A stretch of 64,000 nucleotides of DNA from Methanonatronarchaeum sp. AMET-Sl (GCF_029854155.1 NZ_CP122958.1:1412001-1476000), one strand, 5' to 3'; shown: positions 1-15,183, counted from the stretch's first letter. A program made the numbers and translations. The notes: generated from the sequence alone by a model not told the origin.

Positions 1-22
1 AACATCATTGGAGAGATAAAAT

Positions 23-778
23 ATGGAAGAAGGAGATTTTGTAAAAATAAATTACACAGGAAAGATCGATAACGGAATTGTATTTGACACTACATATGAA
101 GAAGTAGCAGAGGAAAACGACCTAGACCTAGATATAACATATGGAGCAAAAACCATAATACTGGGAGCCGGCCACCTAGTCGATGGATTAGAACAAGCCC
201 TATTTGACTCAGAAATCGGAGATGAAGACGAAGTAGAAGTCCCACCAGAACTAGGTTTTGGTGAAAGAAAAGACGAATTAGTAAGAAGCTTCCCAAAAAG
301 AGAATTTGAAAAAAAATACCAACAAAACCCACAGAAAGGAATGCGAGTCGAAATCGAAGGAAGACAAGGAGTAATAATCAGTGTAGTTGGAGGTAAAGTA
401 AGAGTAGACCTAAACCACCCACTAGCCGGAGAAACACTAAACTACGAATACACAATAGAAGACGTAATCCAAGAAGACGAAGAAAAAATAAAATCACTAA
501 TATCTCTTTACGTAGACAACCTAACATCAGACGAATTCGACATAAAAATAGATGAAGAAGTCGAAATCAAAGTCCCAAGACACGCCAATTACAACATGAT
601 GTGGGTATACTCAAAACCACGCATAGTCGAAAACATAATCGAATACATGGATTTCAACAAAGTACGCCTCATAGAAGAATACACAGAAGAACAAGAAGAC
701 ATAGAAGAAATAATGCAAGCCAAAGATACAGACGCCGAAATACTAAACAATAAACAAGAAGAAATACCAAAAAAATAA
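23..778 (+). CDS. FKBP-type peptidyl-prolyl cis-trans isomerase, archaeal long SlyD-like form
   Basis: A cytoplasmic prolyl isomerase and folding chaperone. The N-terminus (residues 1-35, with VKINYTGKIDNGIVFDTT) and residues 45-90 (LGAGHLVDGLEQAL, then PELGFGERKDELV) form the FKBP fold. Residues 88-135 are the inserted flap domain typical of SlyD-like FKBPs, and the fold closes at HPLAGETLNYEYTI. About 95 further charged residues (155-251) form the C-terminal domain of long archaeal FKBPs. At 251 aa it matches that class. The ATG follows GGAGAG at 10-15. It is followed by a GC-rich hairpin and looks monocistronic. Codons end mostly in A or C, as in the ribosomal genes of this window. Confidence 0.93.
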   Translation: MEEGDFVKINYTGKIDNGIVFDTTYEEVAEENDLDLDITYGAKTIILGAGHLVDGLEQALFDSEIGDEDEVEVPPELGFGERKDELVRSFPKREFEKKYQQNPQKGMRVEIEGRQGVIISVVGGKVRVDLNHPLAGETLNYEYTIEDVIQEDEEKIKSLISLYVDNLTSDEFDIKIDEEVEIKVPRHANYNMMWVYSKPRIVENIIEYMDFNKVRLIEEYTEEQEDIEEIMQAKDTDAEILNNKQEEIPKK

Positions 779-787
779 AAAATGAAC

Positions 788-817
788 ATGAGAGGGGGGC
801 CAATCCCCTCTCCTCAT
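788..817 (+). terminator. Hairpin downstream of the FKBP gene
   Basis: ATGAGAGGGG pairs with CCCCTCTCCTCAT across a short loop, 10 bp after the FKBP stop. No strong T-run follows, so it may be a 3'-end processing or stability structure rather than a classical terminator. Confidence 0.45.
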
Positions 818-907
818 AAAACCATCAAAAACACATCAACAATGTAAAAAACCAAAACAAAACTATTTCTTTAGTATTTAAATAACATTTTTATTTATTG
901 ATTTTTT

Positions 908-1450
908 ATGTCTAAGAACATTGAAGTTGAAATCAAAGTTAAAGCCAACAAGCCAGTTAAAGAAATCGAAAACCAACTTAATAAGACAGCCGAATATATC
1001 AAAAGTTATAGACAAAGAGACCTTTATTTTAACCACCCATCACGTGATTTTAGCGACACCGATGAAGCCCTACGTATACGTGAAGTTGGCAACCAACATT
1101 ATCTAACGTATAAAGGCGGTAAAATAGATAAAGTTAGCAAAAGCCGAGAAGAAATAGAGACAAAAATAAATGAAACCGAAAAACACGAAAAAATATTAAA
1201 GCGACTAGGATTTAAACCAGTTGAAAAAGTAGAGAAAACCAGAAAAAAATATCAAATCGAAGACTACCAAATTTTAATAGACAAAGTAGATGATTTAGGA
1301 ACTTTTATTGAAATAGAAACCACATCAAGCCCAAAAGAATATAAAAAAGCCCTAAAAGGCGCAAAAAAACATATCAAACAGTTGGGGTTTGAAGAAAAAG
1401 ATTTTATACGAAAATCATATCTTGAAATGAAGCTTGAAAAAACAAAATAA
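908..1450 (+). CDS. CYTH-domain protein (class IV adenylate cyclase / thiamine triphosphatase-like)
   Basis: A triphosphate tunnel metalloenzyme of the CYTH family. Such proteins act on triphosphorylated substrates such as ATP, ThTP or polyphosphate; the substrate here cannot be read from sequence. The N-terminal EVEIKVK (ExExK, residues 6-12) is the diagnostic metal and phosphate motif. DEALRIRE (about 53-60), LTYKGGK (about 66-72) and the late FIEIET (about 136-141) supply the expected tunnel residues. At 180 aa it has the usual size of archaeal CyaB-like proteins. A possible AT-rich promoter (TTTAGTATTTAAATAAC) lies 20-40 bp upstream. The next gene is convergent, so it is probably transcribed alone. 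Confidence 0.88.
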   Translation: MSKNIEVEIKVKANKPVKEIENQLNKTAEYIKSYRQRDLYFNHPSRDFSDTDEALRIREVGNQHYLTYKGGKIDKVSKSREEIETKINETEKHEKILKRLGFKPVEKVEKTRKKYQIEDYQILIDKVDDLGTFIEIETTSSPKEYKKALKGAKKHIKQLGFEEKDFIRKSYLEMKLEKTK

Positions 1451-1458
1451 ATTAATTT

Positions 1459-1484
1459 AAAGGAAGGCCCAAAAAACCTCCTTC
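1459..1484. terminator. Hairpin between convergent genes
   Basis: AAGGAAGG and CCTCCTT flank a CCCAAAAAA loop between two convergent genes. It is probably a bidirectional transcript-end structure. Confidence 0.4.
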
Positions 1485-1502
1485 TTCGAAACACTAATTC
1501 TT

Positions 1503-2147
1503 TCAAACATTAATGAATTCTATGTCTATTCCATCCTTCATATCTATAACAGCTGCGTTTCCATCTCTAACAGCACCAGGATTGACAACCAGGGTGTCAC
1601 CAATGTATGCTGTGCCCTTAGCCTCGTGGATGTGTCCAGAGAGAACAAGTTTTGGTTCATATTTCTCCACAACCTCTCTAACTGATTCACTTCCCGCATG
1701 AGTCCCAGAAGTTAGGTCAACTGTTTTTTTAGGTGGAGCATGACTAACTAAAACCACGTCATGACCATCTTCTCCCTCTAAAAGATTAGATAGAACACTA
1801 AAAATCTCCTTCTCACCAACCTCGCGTGGAGTATCAAATGGAGTAGGATTACTACCACCTAACCCCACAAAAGTCAATCCATCTATAACCTTTTTATCCT
1901 GGTCAATTGAGTTGGCATCTCTCTCTAAAACTTCGTCAATCTCCTTAGGGTCACAATTCCCAGGCACACCAACCACCTGGCCATACCTATCAACCAAAAT
2001 CCCCAATATCTCCTCAGCCTTTTTTTTAGGTCCAAAATCTGTAATGTCACCAAGAACAACAACCAAACCAACATCACCAGCCTTATCCACAACACGCTTA
2101 ACCATATTGGCTTTACCATGTATATCCGAAACAACAAGCATCTTCAA
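1503..2147 (-). CDS. Metallophosphoesterase (calcineurin-like, YfcE/MJ0936-type)
   Basis: A binuclear metallophosphoesterase of 214 aa. All core motifs are present in order: DIHG (residues 8-11), GDITD (about 34-38), GNCD (about 63-66, the GNHD position), SHAPP (about 136-140) and GHIHEAKG (about 172-179). It ends with the VVNPGAV segment common to YfcE/MJ0936-like enzymes. These hydrolyse phosphodiesters; no in vivo substrate can be assigned. The gene is convergent with the CYTH gene and separated by 108 bp from the TrmB gene upstream, so probably monocistronic. Confidence 0.9.
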   Translation of the reverse strand: MKMLVVSDIHGKANMVKRVVDKAGDVGLVVVLGDITDFGPKKKAEEILGILVDRYGQVVGVPGNCDPKEIDEVLERDANSIDQDKKVIDGLTFVGLGGSNPTPFDTPREVGEKEIFSVLSNLLEGEDGHDVVLVSHAPPKKTVDLTSGTHAGSESVREVVEKYEPKLVLSGHIHEAKGTAYIGDTLVVNPGAVRDGNAAVIDMKDGIDIEFINV

Positions 2148-2255
2148 TATAAATCCTCCTTCAACCCTTTACACACTACTTATACTAACCTACCTATATT
2201 TAGGTTAACGGGTCAAATCCAATAAAAAATTAATTTTAAGTTTATCCTATCGATC

Positions 2256-3056
2256 TTATTTCTGTATCATTTCTTTTAACCAGTTTTCTATCAATTGTAC
2301 TAAGACCTTTGAGAAACCTGTTTCACGGCTCCAGATGGCAGATTCATACTCAGGATGTTGTATTTCCTTGTTTTCACTTAAGACGCTGAGAAGGGCTGTG
2401 TCACCATCTGAAACGACTACTCTACCACCCATATCTTTTCTCTTTAAGCTTTCTGGAGGCTTAATCACTTCGGTATTCGGAATTTCAGTAAGTTCTTGTG
2501 ATAAATCATCTTGGTGGGAGAGAACATTAATTTCAACGCCTTCATCTGCTTTATTTTTAATTTCATCTAATATTTCATTGCTGAACAAATGTTTTTCACT
2601 TATACTAAGTATAATATAATCTTCAGATTCACTTATTATATCTCGAATACGCCTATTGACGGTTTCATATCCATGTATGGTCCATACGTCTTCTTTTTCT
2701 TCTGAAGTGTCAAATAATTCAGATTTTACATTTTTAATGTAGGTTAAAGCGCTTTCTTTTTTAGATTCAAAGTCCTCTTGAAGTTTTTTCTCCGCCTCAT
2801 CCAGTTCAACAGGTCTGAATCTCATTGGTTTAGACCTCTGTATTTCTACGAGTCCTTTCTTATCAAGTTCTTCTGCTGCGCCATATATCTGAGATCTTGG
2901 TACATCTGAAACCCTGTATATTTCTCTTGCTGTTCCTCGACCTAGTCTATTGAGGGCTATGAAAGTCCTGGCTTCATAGTTTGAAAGTCCTAGTTCTTCA
3001 AGATTGTTTATTGCATCATTTCTATCTATTTTTTTCTTATCTGGCAAATTAATCAA
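2256..3056 (-). CDS. TrmB-family transcriptional regulator
   Basis: A sugar- or ligand-sensing archaeal regulator of 266 aa. The N-terminal winged helix is of TrmB type (LEELGLSNYEARTFIALNRL at about 20-39, then IYRVSDVPRSQIYGAAEELDKKG). A basic linker and short coiled coil follow, then the C-terminal TrmB ligand-binding/PLD-like half (ILSISEKHLFSNEILDEIK onward). It starts 8 bp after the stop of the RND transporter gene, so the two form an operon. By inference it may control that transporter and sense a related compound; no ligand is predictable. Confidence 0.9.
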   Translation of the reverse strand: MINLPDKKKIDRNDAINNLEELGLSNYEARTFIALNRLGRGTAREIYRVSDVPRSQIYGAAEELDKKGLVEIQRSKPMRFRPVELDEAEKKLQEDFESKKESALTYIKNVKSELFDTSEEKEDVWTIHGYETVNRRIRDIISESEDYIILSISEKHLFSNEILDEIKNKADEGVEINVLSHQDDLSQELTEIPNTEVIKPPESLKRKDMGGRVVVSDGDTALLSVLSENKEIQHPEYESAIWSRETGFSKVLVQLIENWLKEMIQK

Positions 3057-3063
3057 CTCCGTT

Positions 3064-6777
<3,714 letters not shown>

Positions 6778-6915
6778 TATTGTATAAACTAGATTTAACC
6801 TGTTTGTATATAATTAATTTCATCTCTGTTATTATTATAATAAAAACAAAACTTTTATTTAGTATTGAGATTTATAGAAAAAGCTTTAAAACTAAAGAGG
6901 TAAAGGAACTCAATT
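6778..6915. promoter_or_regulatory. Divergent promoter region between the RND and GMP synthase genes
   Basis: Leftward, AATTAATTATATAC (about 6804-6818 read on the minus strand) is a TATA-like box about 30 bp before the RND start. Rightward, GAAAAAGCTTTAAAAC (about 6877-6892) resembles an archaeal BRE plus TATA, and AGAGGTAAAGGA precedes the ATG. This is pattern recognition only. Confidence 0.4.
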
Positions 6916-7467
6916 ATGATAGTAATAATCAATAATCATGGCCAGTTCACTCATCTAATTCACCGTTCCCTTAGAGATATAGGTATTGATAATAAGCTTG
7001 TTTCAAACACTATTTCCCCATCTGAATTGAATGAATTAAATCCGAATGGAGTTATTTTAAGTGGCGGACCAGATATCGAGAAAACTGGTAACTCCAGAGA
7101 TATTTTGTTATCCATCGATGTACCTGTGCTAGGAATTTGCCTAGGACATCAAATCATTGCAAAAACCTTCGGTGGTGTCGTCAAACCTGGTAGTTCCGGT
7201 GGATATGCAGAGGTTGATGTTGAGATACTAAACAATAATGGCCTCTTCAGAGATTTAGGAGATAAAACAGTTATTTGGGCTTCACATTCTGATGAAGTCT
7301 CTGAAGCCCCCTCAGGTTTTAAGATAACAGCAAGATCCAAATTATGTGATGTTGAAGCAATGGCTCATAAAGAAAAACCAATTTTTGGCATCCAAGGACA
7401 TCCAGAGGTTGCTCACACACCAGAAGGTGAAAAAATACTTAGAAATTTCCTTCAATTATGCGAATAA
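6916..7467 (+). CDS. guaAA: GMP synthase (glutamine-hydrolysing) amidotransferase subunit
   Basis: The glutaminase subunit of archaeal two-subunit GMP synthase. It releases ammonia from glutamine for the separate ATP-pyrophosphatase subunit that converts XMP to GMP. Class I amidotransferase signatures are intact: GVILSGGPD (about 50-58), the nucleophile Cys in LGICLGHQ (about 76-83) and the His/Glu pair in GHPEVAHTPEG (about 156-166). At 183 aa it is the stand-alone length, with no PPase domain, and the GuaAB partner is not in the window. A short perfect hairpin follows the stop. Confidence 0.95.
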   Translation: MIVIINNHGQFTHLIHRSLRDIGIDNKLVSNTISPSELNELNPNGVILSGGPDIEKTGNSRDILLSIDVPVLGICLGHQIIAKTFGGVVKPGSSGGYAEVDVEILNNNGLFRDLGDKTVIWASHSDEVSEAPSGFKITARSKLCDVEAMAHKEKPIFGIQGHPEVAHTPEGEKILRNFLQLCE

Positions 7468-7475
7468 CTCTCCCC

Positions 7476-7492
7476 GTTACCTCAGTGGTAAC
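7476..7492 (+). terminator. Hairpin after guaAA
   Basis: GTTACC and GGTAAC form a perfect 6-bp stem with a 5-nt loop, 9 bp after the guaAA stop. It probably marks the transcript end. Confidence 0.4.
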
Positions 7493-7524
7493 TTTAGTCC
7501 AAAACTTCCTGTTTAGGTAGTAAA

Positions 7525-7708
7525 ACTTATATATATAACGATGTTAAGTTCATTCGTGTTTTAAATAAAAAATCAAAAAATTAATAATCAATAATGACAA
7601 ACTGGTGTTGAGGACAAAACAATAAAACAAAATTCAACTGTTTATATTTGTTCGGAGAAGGAGAGGAAATTTATTTTCATTCCCCCTTTCACACCCTCTC
7701 CTTCCTCC
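7525..7708 (+). other. Gene-free stretch with an orphan TATA box and a 13-bp inverted repeat
   Basis: The 361-bp gap 7468-7828 has no credible ORF. It holds a strong TATA-like stretch (CTTATATATATAACG at 7529-7543) and, 110 bp further, an inverted repeat: GGAGAAGGAGAGG (7654-7666) against CCTCTCCTTCCTCC (7695-7708) with a 28-nt loop. Together these could delimit a small RNA of about 140 nt, or the repeat may end a transcript from either side. Confidence 0.3.
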
Positions 7709-7828
7709 CAACACATCAAAAACACCGAGAAATAGTTATCTAATCATTACTAATAAGGTTTTTGCAAAACTCTGTAAAAATCTAAAACTCTTGTATTTGA
7801 AGTTTTATGTTGAAGTATAGTGTTTATT

Positions 7829-8389
7829 TTATATTGATTTCTTGAATTCTAGGGATTCGATACCTTTCGTTTCCACTTCTATTATAATGTCTATAACCAT
7901 GCCTGCGGTTTTAGATGTTATTTTTTGGCATTGCATTATATGGCCTTTGCTATATGTTTTATAGAAATCTTTTGTTAGTTCATAGCATTCTGTTTTATCG
8001 AATTGTTTTATGAATCTATGTGGTAGTTGGTTGAATATTTTGTAAATTCCTTTTTCTCCGATACGGTCTTTTTTTGATGGGTTTGCAGGGTTTTTATATC
8101 CATATATAATAGATAAAGCCATTGTTCCTCCGCTTATAGCCCCACACATGAGGCCATATTTTCCAACACCTTCCCCGAAACCTGTTGCTATTTTAACTAT
8201 GTTTTTTGGGTGTTTGGATGTGTAGTTGAACTCTGTTTCTAGTATTTCGATTGTTGTTTCAAAAACAGATTCTGCGCAGTTGTAGCTACGCATATATTTT
8301 TTCATGGCTCTTTGTTCTGCTTTCTCTATTATCTTTTCTCTTTGTTTCTGGTTGATTTCCCTAGGTATCTTGAGGTCTGATTCTGTCAT
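7829..8389 (-). CDS. C_GCAxxG_C_C family putative redox-active protein
   Basis: This 186-aa protein matches the family named for its cysteine pattern. It has NCAESVFE (Cys at about 37), GLMCGAISGG (Cys at about 80, the GCAxxG position), CYEL (about 134) and CQKITSK (about 150). Family members are proposed redox or metal-cofactor proteins, often near membrane or redox enzymes; function is experimentally unclear. Here the central motif reads MCGAISGG rather than GCAxxG, one residue off the name-giving form. The gene stands alone, flanked by non-coding DNA on both sides. Confidence 0.8.
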   Translation of the reverse strand: MTESDLKIPREINQKQREKIIEKAEQRAMKKYMRSYNCAESVFETTIEILETEFNYTSKHPKNIVKIATGFGEGVGKYGLMCGAISGGTMALSIIYGYKNPANPSKKDRIGEKGIYKIFNQLPHRFIKQFDKTECYELTKDFYKTYSKGHIMQCQKITSKTAGMVIDIIIEVETKGIESLEFKKSI

Positions 8390-8500
8390 TGATAAGTATT
8401 TGAAAAGACGTTATTTGTTATTTTTTTGTGTTTAGTTTTTGTGTTTATGGTTTGGTGGTGTTGGTTGTTTTGTAAAAAAAGTTTTTTTGGTTTTTTGGTT

Positions 8501-9394
8501 TTAGGTTATTTTTTCGGCTTTGTTTTTGTGTATTATTATTGTGTGTTCTGCTTGTGATACTTTGCTGTTTTGTTTGTCGTATAGTGGTGCGTAGCTTCTT
8601 AGGGCTCCTTGTTGTGTTAGTTTTTTAAGTGTGTAGTCTAGTTTTTTGTGTTTTTTGTTTTGGAGCCATCTTTTGGCGAATGGTAGTGTTTTGTATTGTT
8701 TTTTTATTGTTTTTAGTAGTTTTCGGGCTTTACGGTTTCTGGTTTTTGTTTTTTGGTTTTTTAGGCTGTAGATTTCTGGTTTTCCTTTTTCTTTTACTCT
8801 TCCGGATCCGTTGGTGGCGAATGGTTCTATTGCTATTACTTGTCCTTCTTTGAGTTTGTGGTTGTTGTTGGTTTTTATGTTGGGTATCGAGGGGTTTACA
8901 TGTGTGTTCCATTGGTTTAGTCCATGTCCGGTTAGGTTTACTACTGGTTGGAGGTCTCGTTTTTTTATTTCGTATTCGATGGCGCTGCTTATTTCTTTTA
9001 TTGGTGTTCCTGCTCCATTGTTTGCTGTTTCTATGGCTTTTTGAAGTGCTTTTTCTGTTGCTTCTACGAGTTTTTGGTTGTTGCCTTGGTCTATTGTGAA
9101 GGCGGAGTCTGCTATATAGCCATCTATGTGGACTCCTATATCGATTTTTACGAGGTCGCCTTTCTGTATTTTTGTTTGGTCGTTTTTGGTTGGTGTGTAG
9201 TGTGCGGCTAGGTTGTTTATTGATATGTTGCAGGGGAATGCGGGTTTTCCGCCTTTTTGTTTTATTTGGTTTTCTATTTGTTCGGCGATTTCTATTACTG
9301 GTGTGTCTATTTTGATTTTGGGTTTTATTTCTTTTTTGACTTCTCTTAGTATTTTGCCGGCTTTTCTGGTTTTTTTGAGGTTGTTGTTTGGCAT
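8501..9394 (-). CDS. map: Methionine aminopeptidase, type 2
   Basis: Removes the initiator methionine from nascent proteins in the cytoplasm. The 297-aa pita-bread fold shows the type 2 features: the substrate-site His in NNLAAHYTP (about 66), metal-binding Asp in VKIDIGVHIDGYIADSAF (about 83-100), GHGLNQWNTH (about 154-163) and VIAIEPFAT (about 186-194). The final metal-binding Glu lies in the C-terminal SQAEHTIII (about 283). The 60-residue insertion separating type 2 from type 1 is present (about 205-265). It is the last gene of the rpl7ae-to-map cluster, 19 bp after rps6e. Confidence 0.95.
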   Translation of the reverse strand: MPNNNLKKTRKAGKILREVKKEIKPKIKIDTPVIEIAEQIENQIKQKGGKPAFPCNISINNLAAHYTPTKNDQTKIQKGDLVKIDIGVHIDGYIADSAFTIDQGNNQKLVEATEKALQKAIETANNGAGTPIKEISSAIEYEIKKRDLQPVVNLTGHGLNQWNTHVNPSIPNIKTNNNHKLKEGQVIAIEPFATNGSGRVKEKGKPEIYSLKNQKTKTRNRKARKLLKTIKKQYKTLPFAKRWLQNKKHKKLDYTLKKLTQQGALRSYAPLYDKQNSKVSQAEHTIIIHKNKAEKIT

Positions 9395-9413
9395 TTTGTT
9401 TCTTTTGGGTTTT

Positions 9414-9815
<402 letters not shown>

Positions 9816-9920
9816 TTTATCACCTTTTTTTGTCAGGCTGTATTTTCCTGAAGTTTAAATTTAATTATTTAATTGTTTAGGGAGGGGATTGTTAGTTAAG
9901 TTTGTTAAAAGAAATATGTT

Positions 9921-11687
<1,767 letters not shown>

Positions 11688-11859
11688 TATTATTGCCTCT
11701 TTTTTGTTTTTTGTTTTGATTGTCTGCCGATATTTCTATGTTGGACTGTTTTTTTATGGGTTTGGTTTCTTTTTGTTGGGTTTACTGGTTTTTGAATTCT
11801 GGTTTGGTGGCTTTGAGTTCTTGGGGTGTTGAACTAGCCTGGCGCGTTCTTTGTTGTTT

Positions 11860-12051
11860 TTAGTGGTATGGGGCGATTTCGTCTATTAGATCTTGGTGGG
11901 CGATGAAGATTCTTCGGCAGCAGTATCGTTCTATATCTAGGTCGTTGAGTATTTCTCCTGGTTCTTCTCCTTTTTGTCTTCTTTCTTTGAATTCTTCCCA
12001 GGAGCTTCCGATTACTTTGCCGCAGGTGAAGCATCTGACGGGGATCATCAT
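11860..12051 (-). CDS. rpoN: DNA-directed RNA polymerase subunit N (Rpb10 homologue)
   Basis: A small zinc-binding subunit that helps assemble the RpoD-RpoL platform. I start it at 12051, giving MMIPVRCFTCGKVIGSSWEE, the conserved Rpb10 N-terminus, about 64 aa. The frame is open further upstream, but that stretch overlaps rpsI, and a GGTG Shine-Dalgarno lies 8 nt before 12051. The CxxC (CFTC) and CC (RYCCRR) zinc ligands are intact, and it ends APYH. It starts 8 bp after the rpsI stop, the standard archaeal order. RpoK is not adjacent here but at 25.4 kb. Confidence 0.95.
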   Translation of the reverse strand: MMIPVRCFTCGKVIGSSWEEFKERRQKGEEPGEILNDLDIERYCCRRIFIAHQDLIDEIAPYH

Positions 12052-12058
12052 TTGGTGT

Positions 12059-12460
<402 letters not shown>

Positions 12461-12461
12461 T

Positions 12462-12875
<414 letters not shown>

Positions 12876-12890
12876 TTTGTTCACCTCTGT

Positions 12891-13241
12891 TTATTTTATG
12901 ATTTTTATCCCTGTTCCGGAGGGGTTTTGCTCCATTAGTTCTTGAATCGTGATTGTTTCTCCTCCTGCTCTCTCTATTTTTTCTCTTGCTGTGTTTGAGA
13001 ATTTAATTGCGGCTATTGTAGCTTCTTTGTTAATTCTTCCTGCTCCAAGGACTTTTCCTGGGATTATTATCTCTTGGTTGTCTTCGGCGTGTCTTTCGAT
13101 TTTGCTTAGGTTGACTTCAGCATAGTTTTTTTGTGGTTTTTCTAGTCTTCTTGCTATGTCTCTCCAAAGATTGCTTTCTTCTTCTCTTGATTTCTTTTTA
13201 AGTTCGTTTATTAGGTTTATGGTGCCTGGATTTTTAATCAT
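12891..13241 (-). CDS. rpl18e: 50S ribosomal protein L18e
   Basis: Archaeal/eukaryotic large-subunit protein of the L15/L18e fold. The 116-aa sequence shows LINELKKKSREEESNLWRDI (about 10-29), VNLSKIERHA, the characteristic VLGAGRINKEATIAAIKFS (about 64-82) and the C-terminal NPSGTGIKII. It heads the rpl18e-rplM-rpsI-rpoN series. The 70 bp separating it from ndk contain a small GC-rich hairpin (CCCG..CGGG), possibly an mRNA processing site. Confidence 0.95.
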   Translation of the reverse strand: MIKNPGTINLINELKKKSREEESNLWRDIARRLEKPQKNYAEVNLSKIERHAEDNQEIIIPGKVLGAGRINKEATIAAIKFSNTAREKIERAGGETITIQELMEQNPSGTGIKIIK

Positions 13242-13311
13242 AATATCATCCTTATTGTTTTTTTATGTCCGAGTTTCCCGTTTTTTGTTCGGGATTGATC
13301 CGGGGGTTTTT

Positions 13312-13728
13312 TTAGTATTCTTGAAATTCTTCTTCGTTGAAGTATAGATTTAGTTCTCGTTCTGCGTTTTCTTGTGAGTCTGCTGCGTGAACTATGTTTT
13401 CGCTTATCTCTAATCCATAGTCGCCTCTGATTGTTCCTGGGTTGGCTTCGGCGGGATTTGTTGTTCCTATCAAGTTTCTTACTACTGGAACTGCATCTGG
13501 TCCTTCTATTGCCATTGCTACAATCGGTTTAGATGTTATGTATTCGATTAACTCGTTGAAAAAGTCTTTGCCTTTATGTTCTGCATAGTGTTCTTCGGCT
13601 TTTTCTCTGTCAAGCCATATCATTTTGAGGCCTATTATTTTGAGGCCTTTGTCTTCAATTCTCTTTATTACTTCGCCTATGAGTCCTCTCTCTACTCCAT
13701 CTGGCTTTACTGCTAGGAATGTTCGCAT
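13312..13728 (-). CDS. ndk: Nucleoside diphosphate kinase
   Basis: Transfers the gamma-phosphate between nucleoside triphosphates and diphosphates through a phospho-histidine. The 138 residues include [15 protein letters not shown] (about 7-21), [29 protein letters not shown] (about 88-105) and the catalytic His in [15 protein letters not shown] (about 112-126). All active-site residues are intact. It begins right at the end of rpl24e, with GGTGATTAA before the ATG, in the archaeal rpl7ae-rps28e-rpl24e-ndk order. Confidence 0.97.
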   Translation of the reverse strand: MRTFLAVKPDGVERGLIGEVIKRIEDKGLKIIGLKMIWLDREKAEEHYAEHKGKDFFNELIEYITSKPIVAMAIEGPDAVPVVRNLIGTTNPAEANPGTIRGDYGLEISENIVHAADSQENAERELNLYFNEEEFQEY

Positions 13729-13911
13729 TTAATCACCGGATGTCCACTCGATGTCTTTAGATTTTCTACCTAGCTTTACCATGTTTTTCTCACATTTAGA
13801 GGAGCAGAAGTAGTAGACTCTCCCTGAATTCTGGACATGCATTTTGCCTCTCCCTGGTGGTATTGAATCGCTACAGAAACTACATTCTCGGTCTTTCACC
13901 AACCTTATCAC
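13729..13911 (-). CDS. rpl24e: 50S ribosomal protein L24e
   Basis: Zinc-binding large-subunit protein, 60 aa as written. CSFC (about 10-13) and CSSKC (about 36-40) provide the zinc ligands around [18 protein letters not shown]. The GTG at 13911 overlaps the rps28e stop by four bases. A second GTG at 13899 (VKDREC) has a better-placed GGTGAT Shine-Dalgarno and would match family N-termini more closely, so the true start may be 13899. Confidence 0.95.
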   Translation of the reverse strand: MIRLVKDRECSFCSDSIPPGRGKMHVQNSGRVYYFCSSKCEKNMVKLGRKSKDIEWTSGD

Positions 13912-14120
13912 CTTGCTGATATGTCTTTTGCTTCTCTGGATGTGTCGATTAACATTAGTATGTCGCCTTCACGCACTGGCCCCATTACGTTCCGAGTGAT
14001 TATTCGGCCCTTATTGTTGTCTTCTAAGATCCGGCATTTTACTTGAACTGCTTCTCCATGCATACCGGTTCTTTCAAGGACCTCTATAACCTCTGCGGGT
14101 GTTGCTTCATCATCCGTCAT
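13908..14120 (-). CDS. rps28e: 30S ribosomal protein S28e
   Basis: Small-subunit protein of archaea and eukaryotes. I start it at the ATG at 14120 ([20 protein letters not shown]), which matches the family N-terminus; an in-frame TTG three codons earlier is possible. The core [20 protein letters not shown] and [18 protein letters not shown] are typical. It is 70 aa and overlaps rpl24e by four bases, so the two are translationally coupled. Confidence 0.95.
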   Translation of the reverse strand: MTDDEATPAEVIEVLERTGMHGEAVQVKCRILEDNNKGRIITRNVMGPVREGDILMLIDTSREAKDISAR

Positions 14121-14204
14121 TTTTATCAAACATTTTTTTATTTTTTTTATTTATTTCTTTACTTCCGGTCGTTTATATTGGGTGGCCGGTTTTTTTAGTT
14201 GTTT

Positions 14205-14576
<372 letters not shown>

Positions 14577-14577
14577 T

Positions 14578-14805
<228 letters not shown>

Positions 14806-14810
14806 ATCCC

Positions 14811-14822
14811 CAAAAATATATA
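14811..14822 (+). promoter_or_regulatory. Possible TATA box upstream of the structured non-coding stretch
   Basis: AAAATATATACT lies about 60 bp before the first helix of the structured region on the plus strand. On the other strand GCTTATATATC (about 15157-15167) lies at the opposite end, so transcription direction is unresolved. Confidence 0.3.
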
Positions 14823-14865
14823 CTTCTTTCGGTGTTGGTGGTTTGTTTTTGTGTTTGTTTTGTTG

Positions 14866-14911
14866 ATTATCCTAAAACAGGGCTAAGACCCTCTTTGTTC
14901 ACGGAGGGGGG
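14866..14911 (-). repeat. Dispersed palindromic repeat, copy 1
   Basis: Read on the minus strand it ends AGAGGGTCTTAGCCCTGTTT followed by AGGATAATC, matching the family form AGAGGTCTTAGCCCTGAGTT followed by AAGATAA. It lies at one edge of the structured stretch. Confidence 0.5.
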
Positions 14912-15113
14912 ACTGCAGCCCGATAGTAAAAAGTTAAGTGGTCTGAACACACCGATATTTGGCAGTTGGTTGAGTTGTCCGTCCTTTCAAACAAAAAGCA
15001 ACTCGATAGTGTCTCAAGGGATACTATCTATAGCTTGAGACCGACATCGAAAAGATGTATTAGGTAACCCCCAATCCAGAACATTTGTGTTCTATGGAGG
15101 ATCTATGGGGGGT
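14880..15113. ncRNA. Candidate structured non-coding RNA or decayed element core
   Basis: No credible ORF runs here, yet many helices can be read. GGGCT/AGCCC (14880-14884 with 14917-14921) encloses ACCCTC/GGAGGG. GAGTTG/CAACTC pairs 14972-14977 with 14999-15004. GATAGT/ACTATC pairs 15005-15010 with 15023-15028. GTCTCAAG/CTTGAGAC pairs 15011-15018 with 15034-15041. ACATC/GATGT caps a GAAAA loop at 15044-15058. A three-tier stem spans 15067-15113 (ACCCCCA, ATCC, AGAACA and their complements). The third and fourth helices interleave, giving a pseudoknot or a switch. Signature motifs of SRP RNA, RNase P RNA and 5S rRNA were not found. Strand and identity are unknown. Confidence 0.4.
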
Positions 15114-15183
15114 GTGAAAGGCTACCAGAGATGAATAAAAACCTATCACGAGTATGATATATAAGCTATTTGTCTTAATCCAA

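Noticed and set aside
11688..11859. tRNA-like fragments (TAGCCTGGCGCG, GCCACCA on the other strand) between rpoN and infB
   Set aside because: No acceptor stem, T-arm consensus or plausible anticodon arm could be folded around them. Treated as plain intergenic leader of infB.
14832..15038. 68-codon ORF across the structured non-coding stretch
   Set aside because: It runs straight through several perfect RNA helices, has no ribosome binding site and gives no recognisable protein.
14930..15125. Identification of the structured stretch as SRP RNA, RNase P RNA or 5S rRNA
   Set aside because: The SRP helix-8 GGAAG/AGCAGC motif, the RNase P GAGGAAAGTCC-type core and 5S consensus blocks were sought on both strands and not found.
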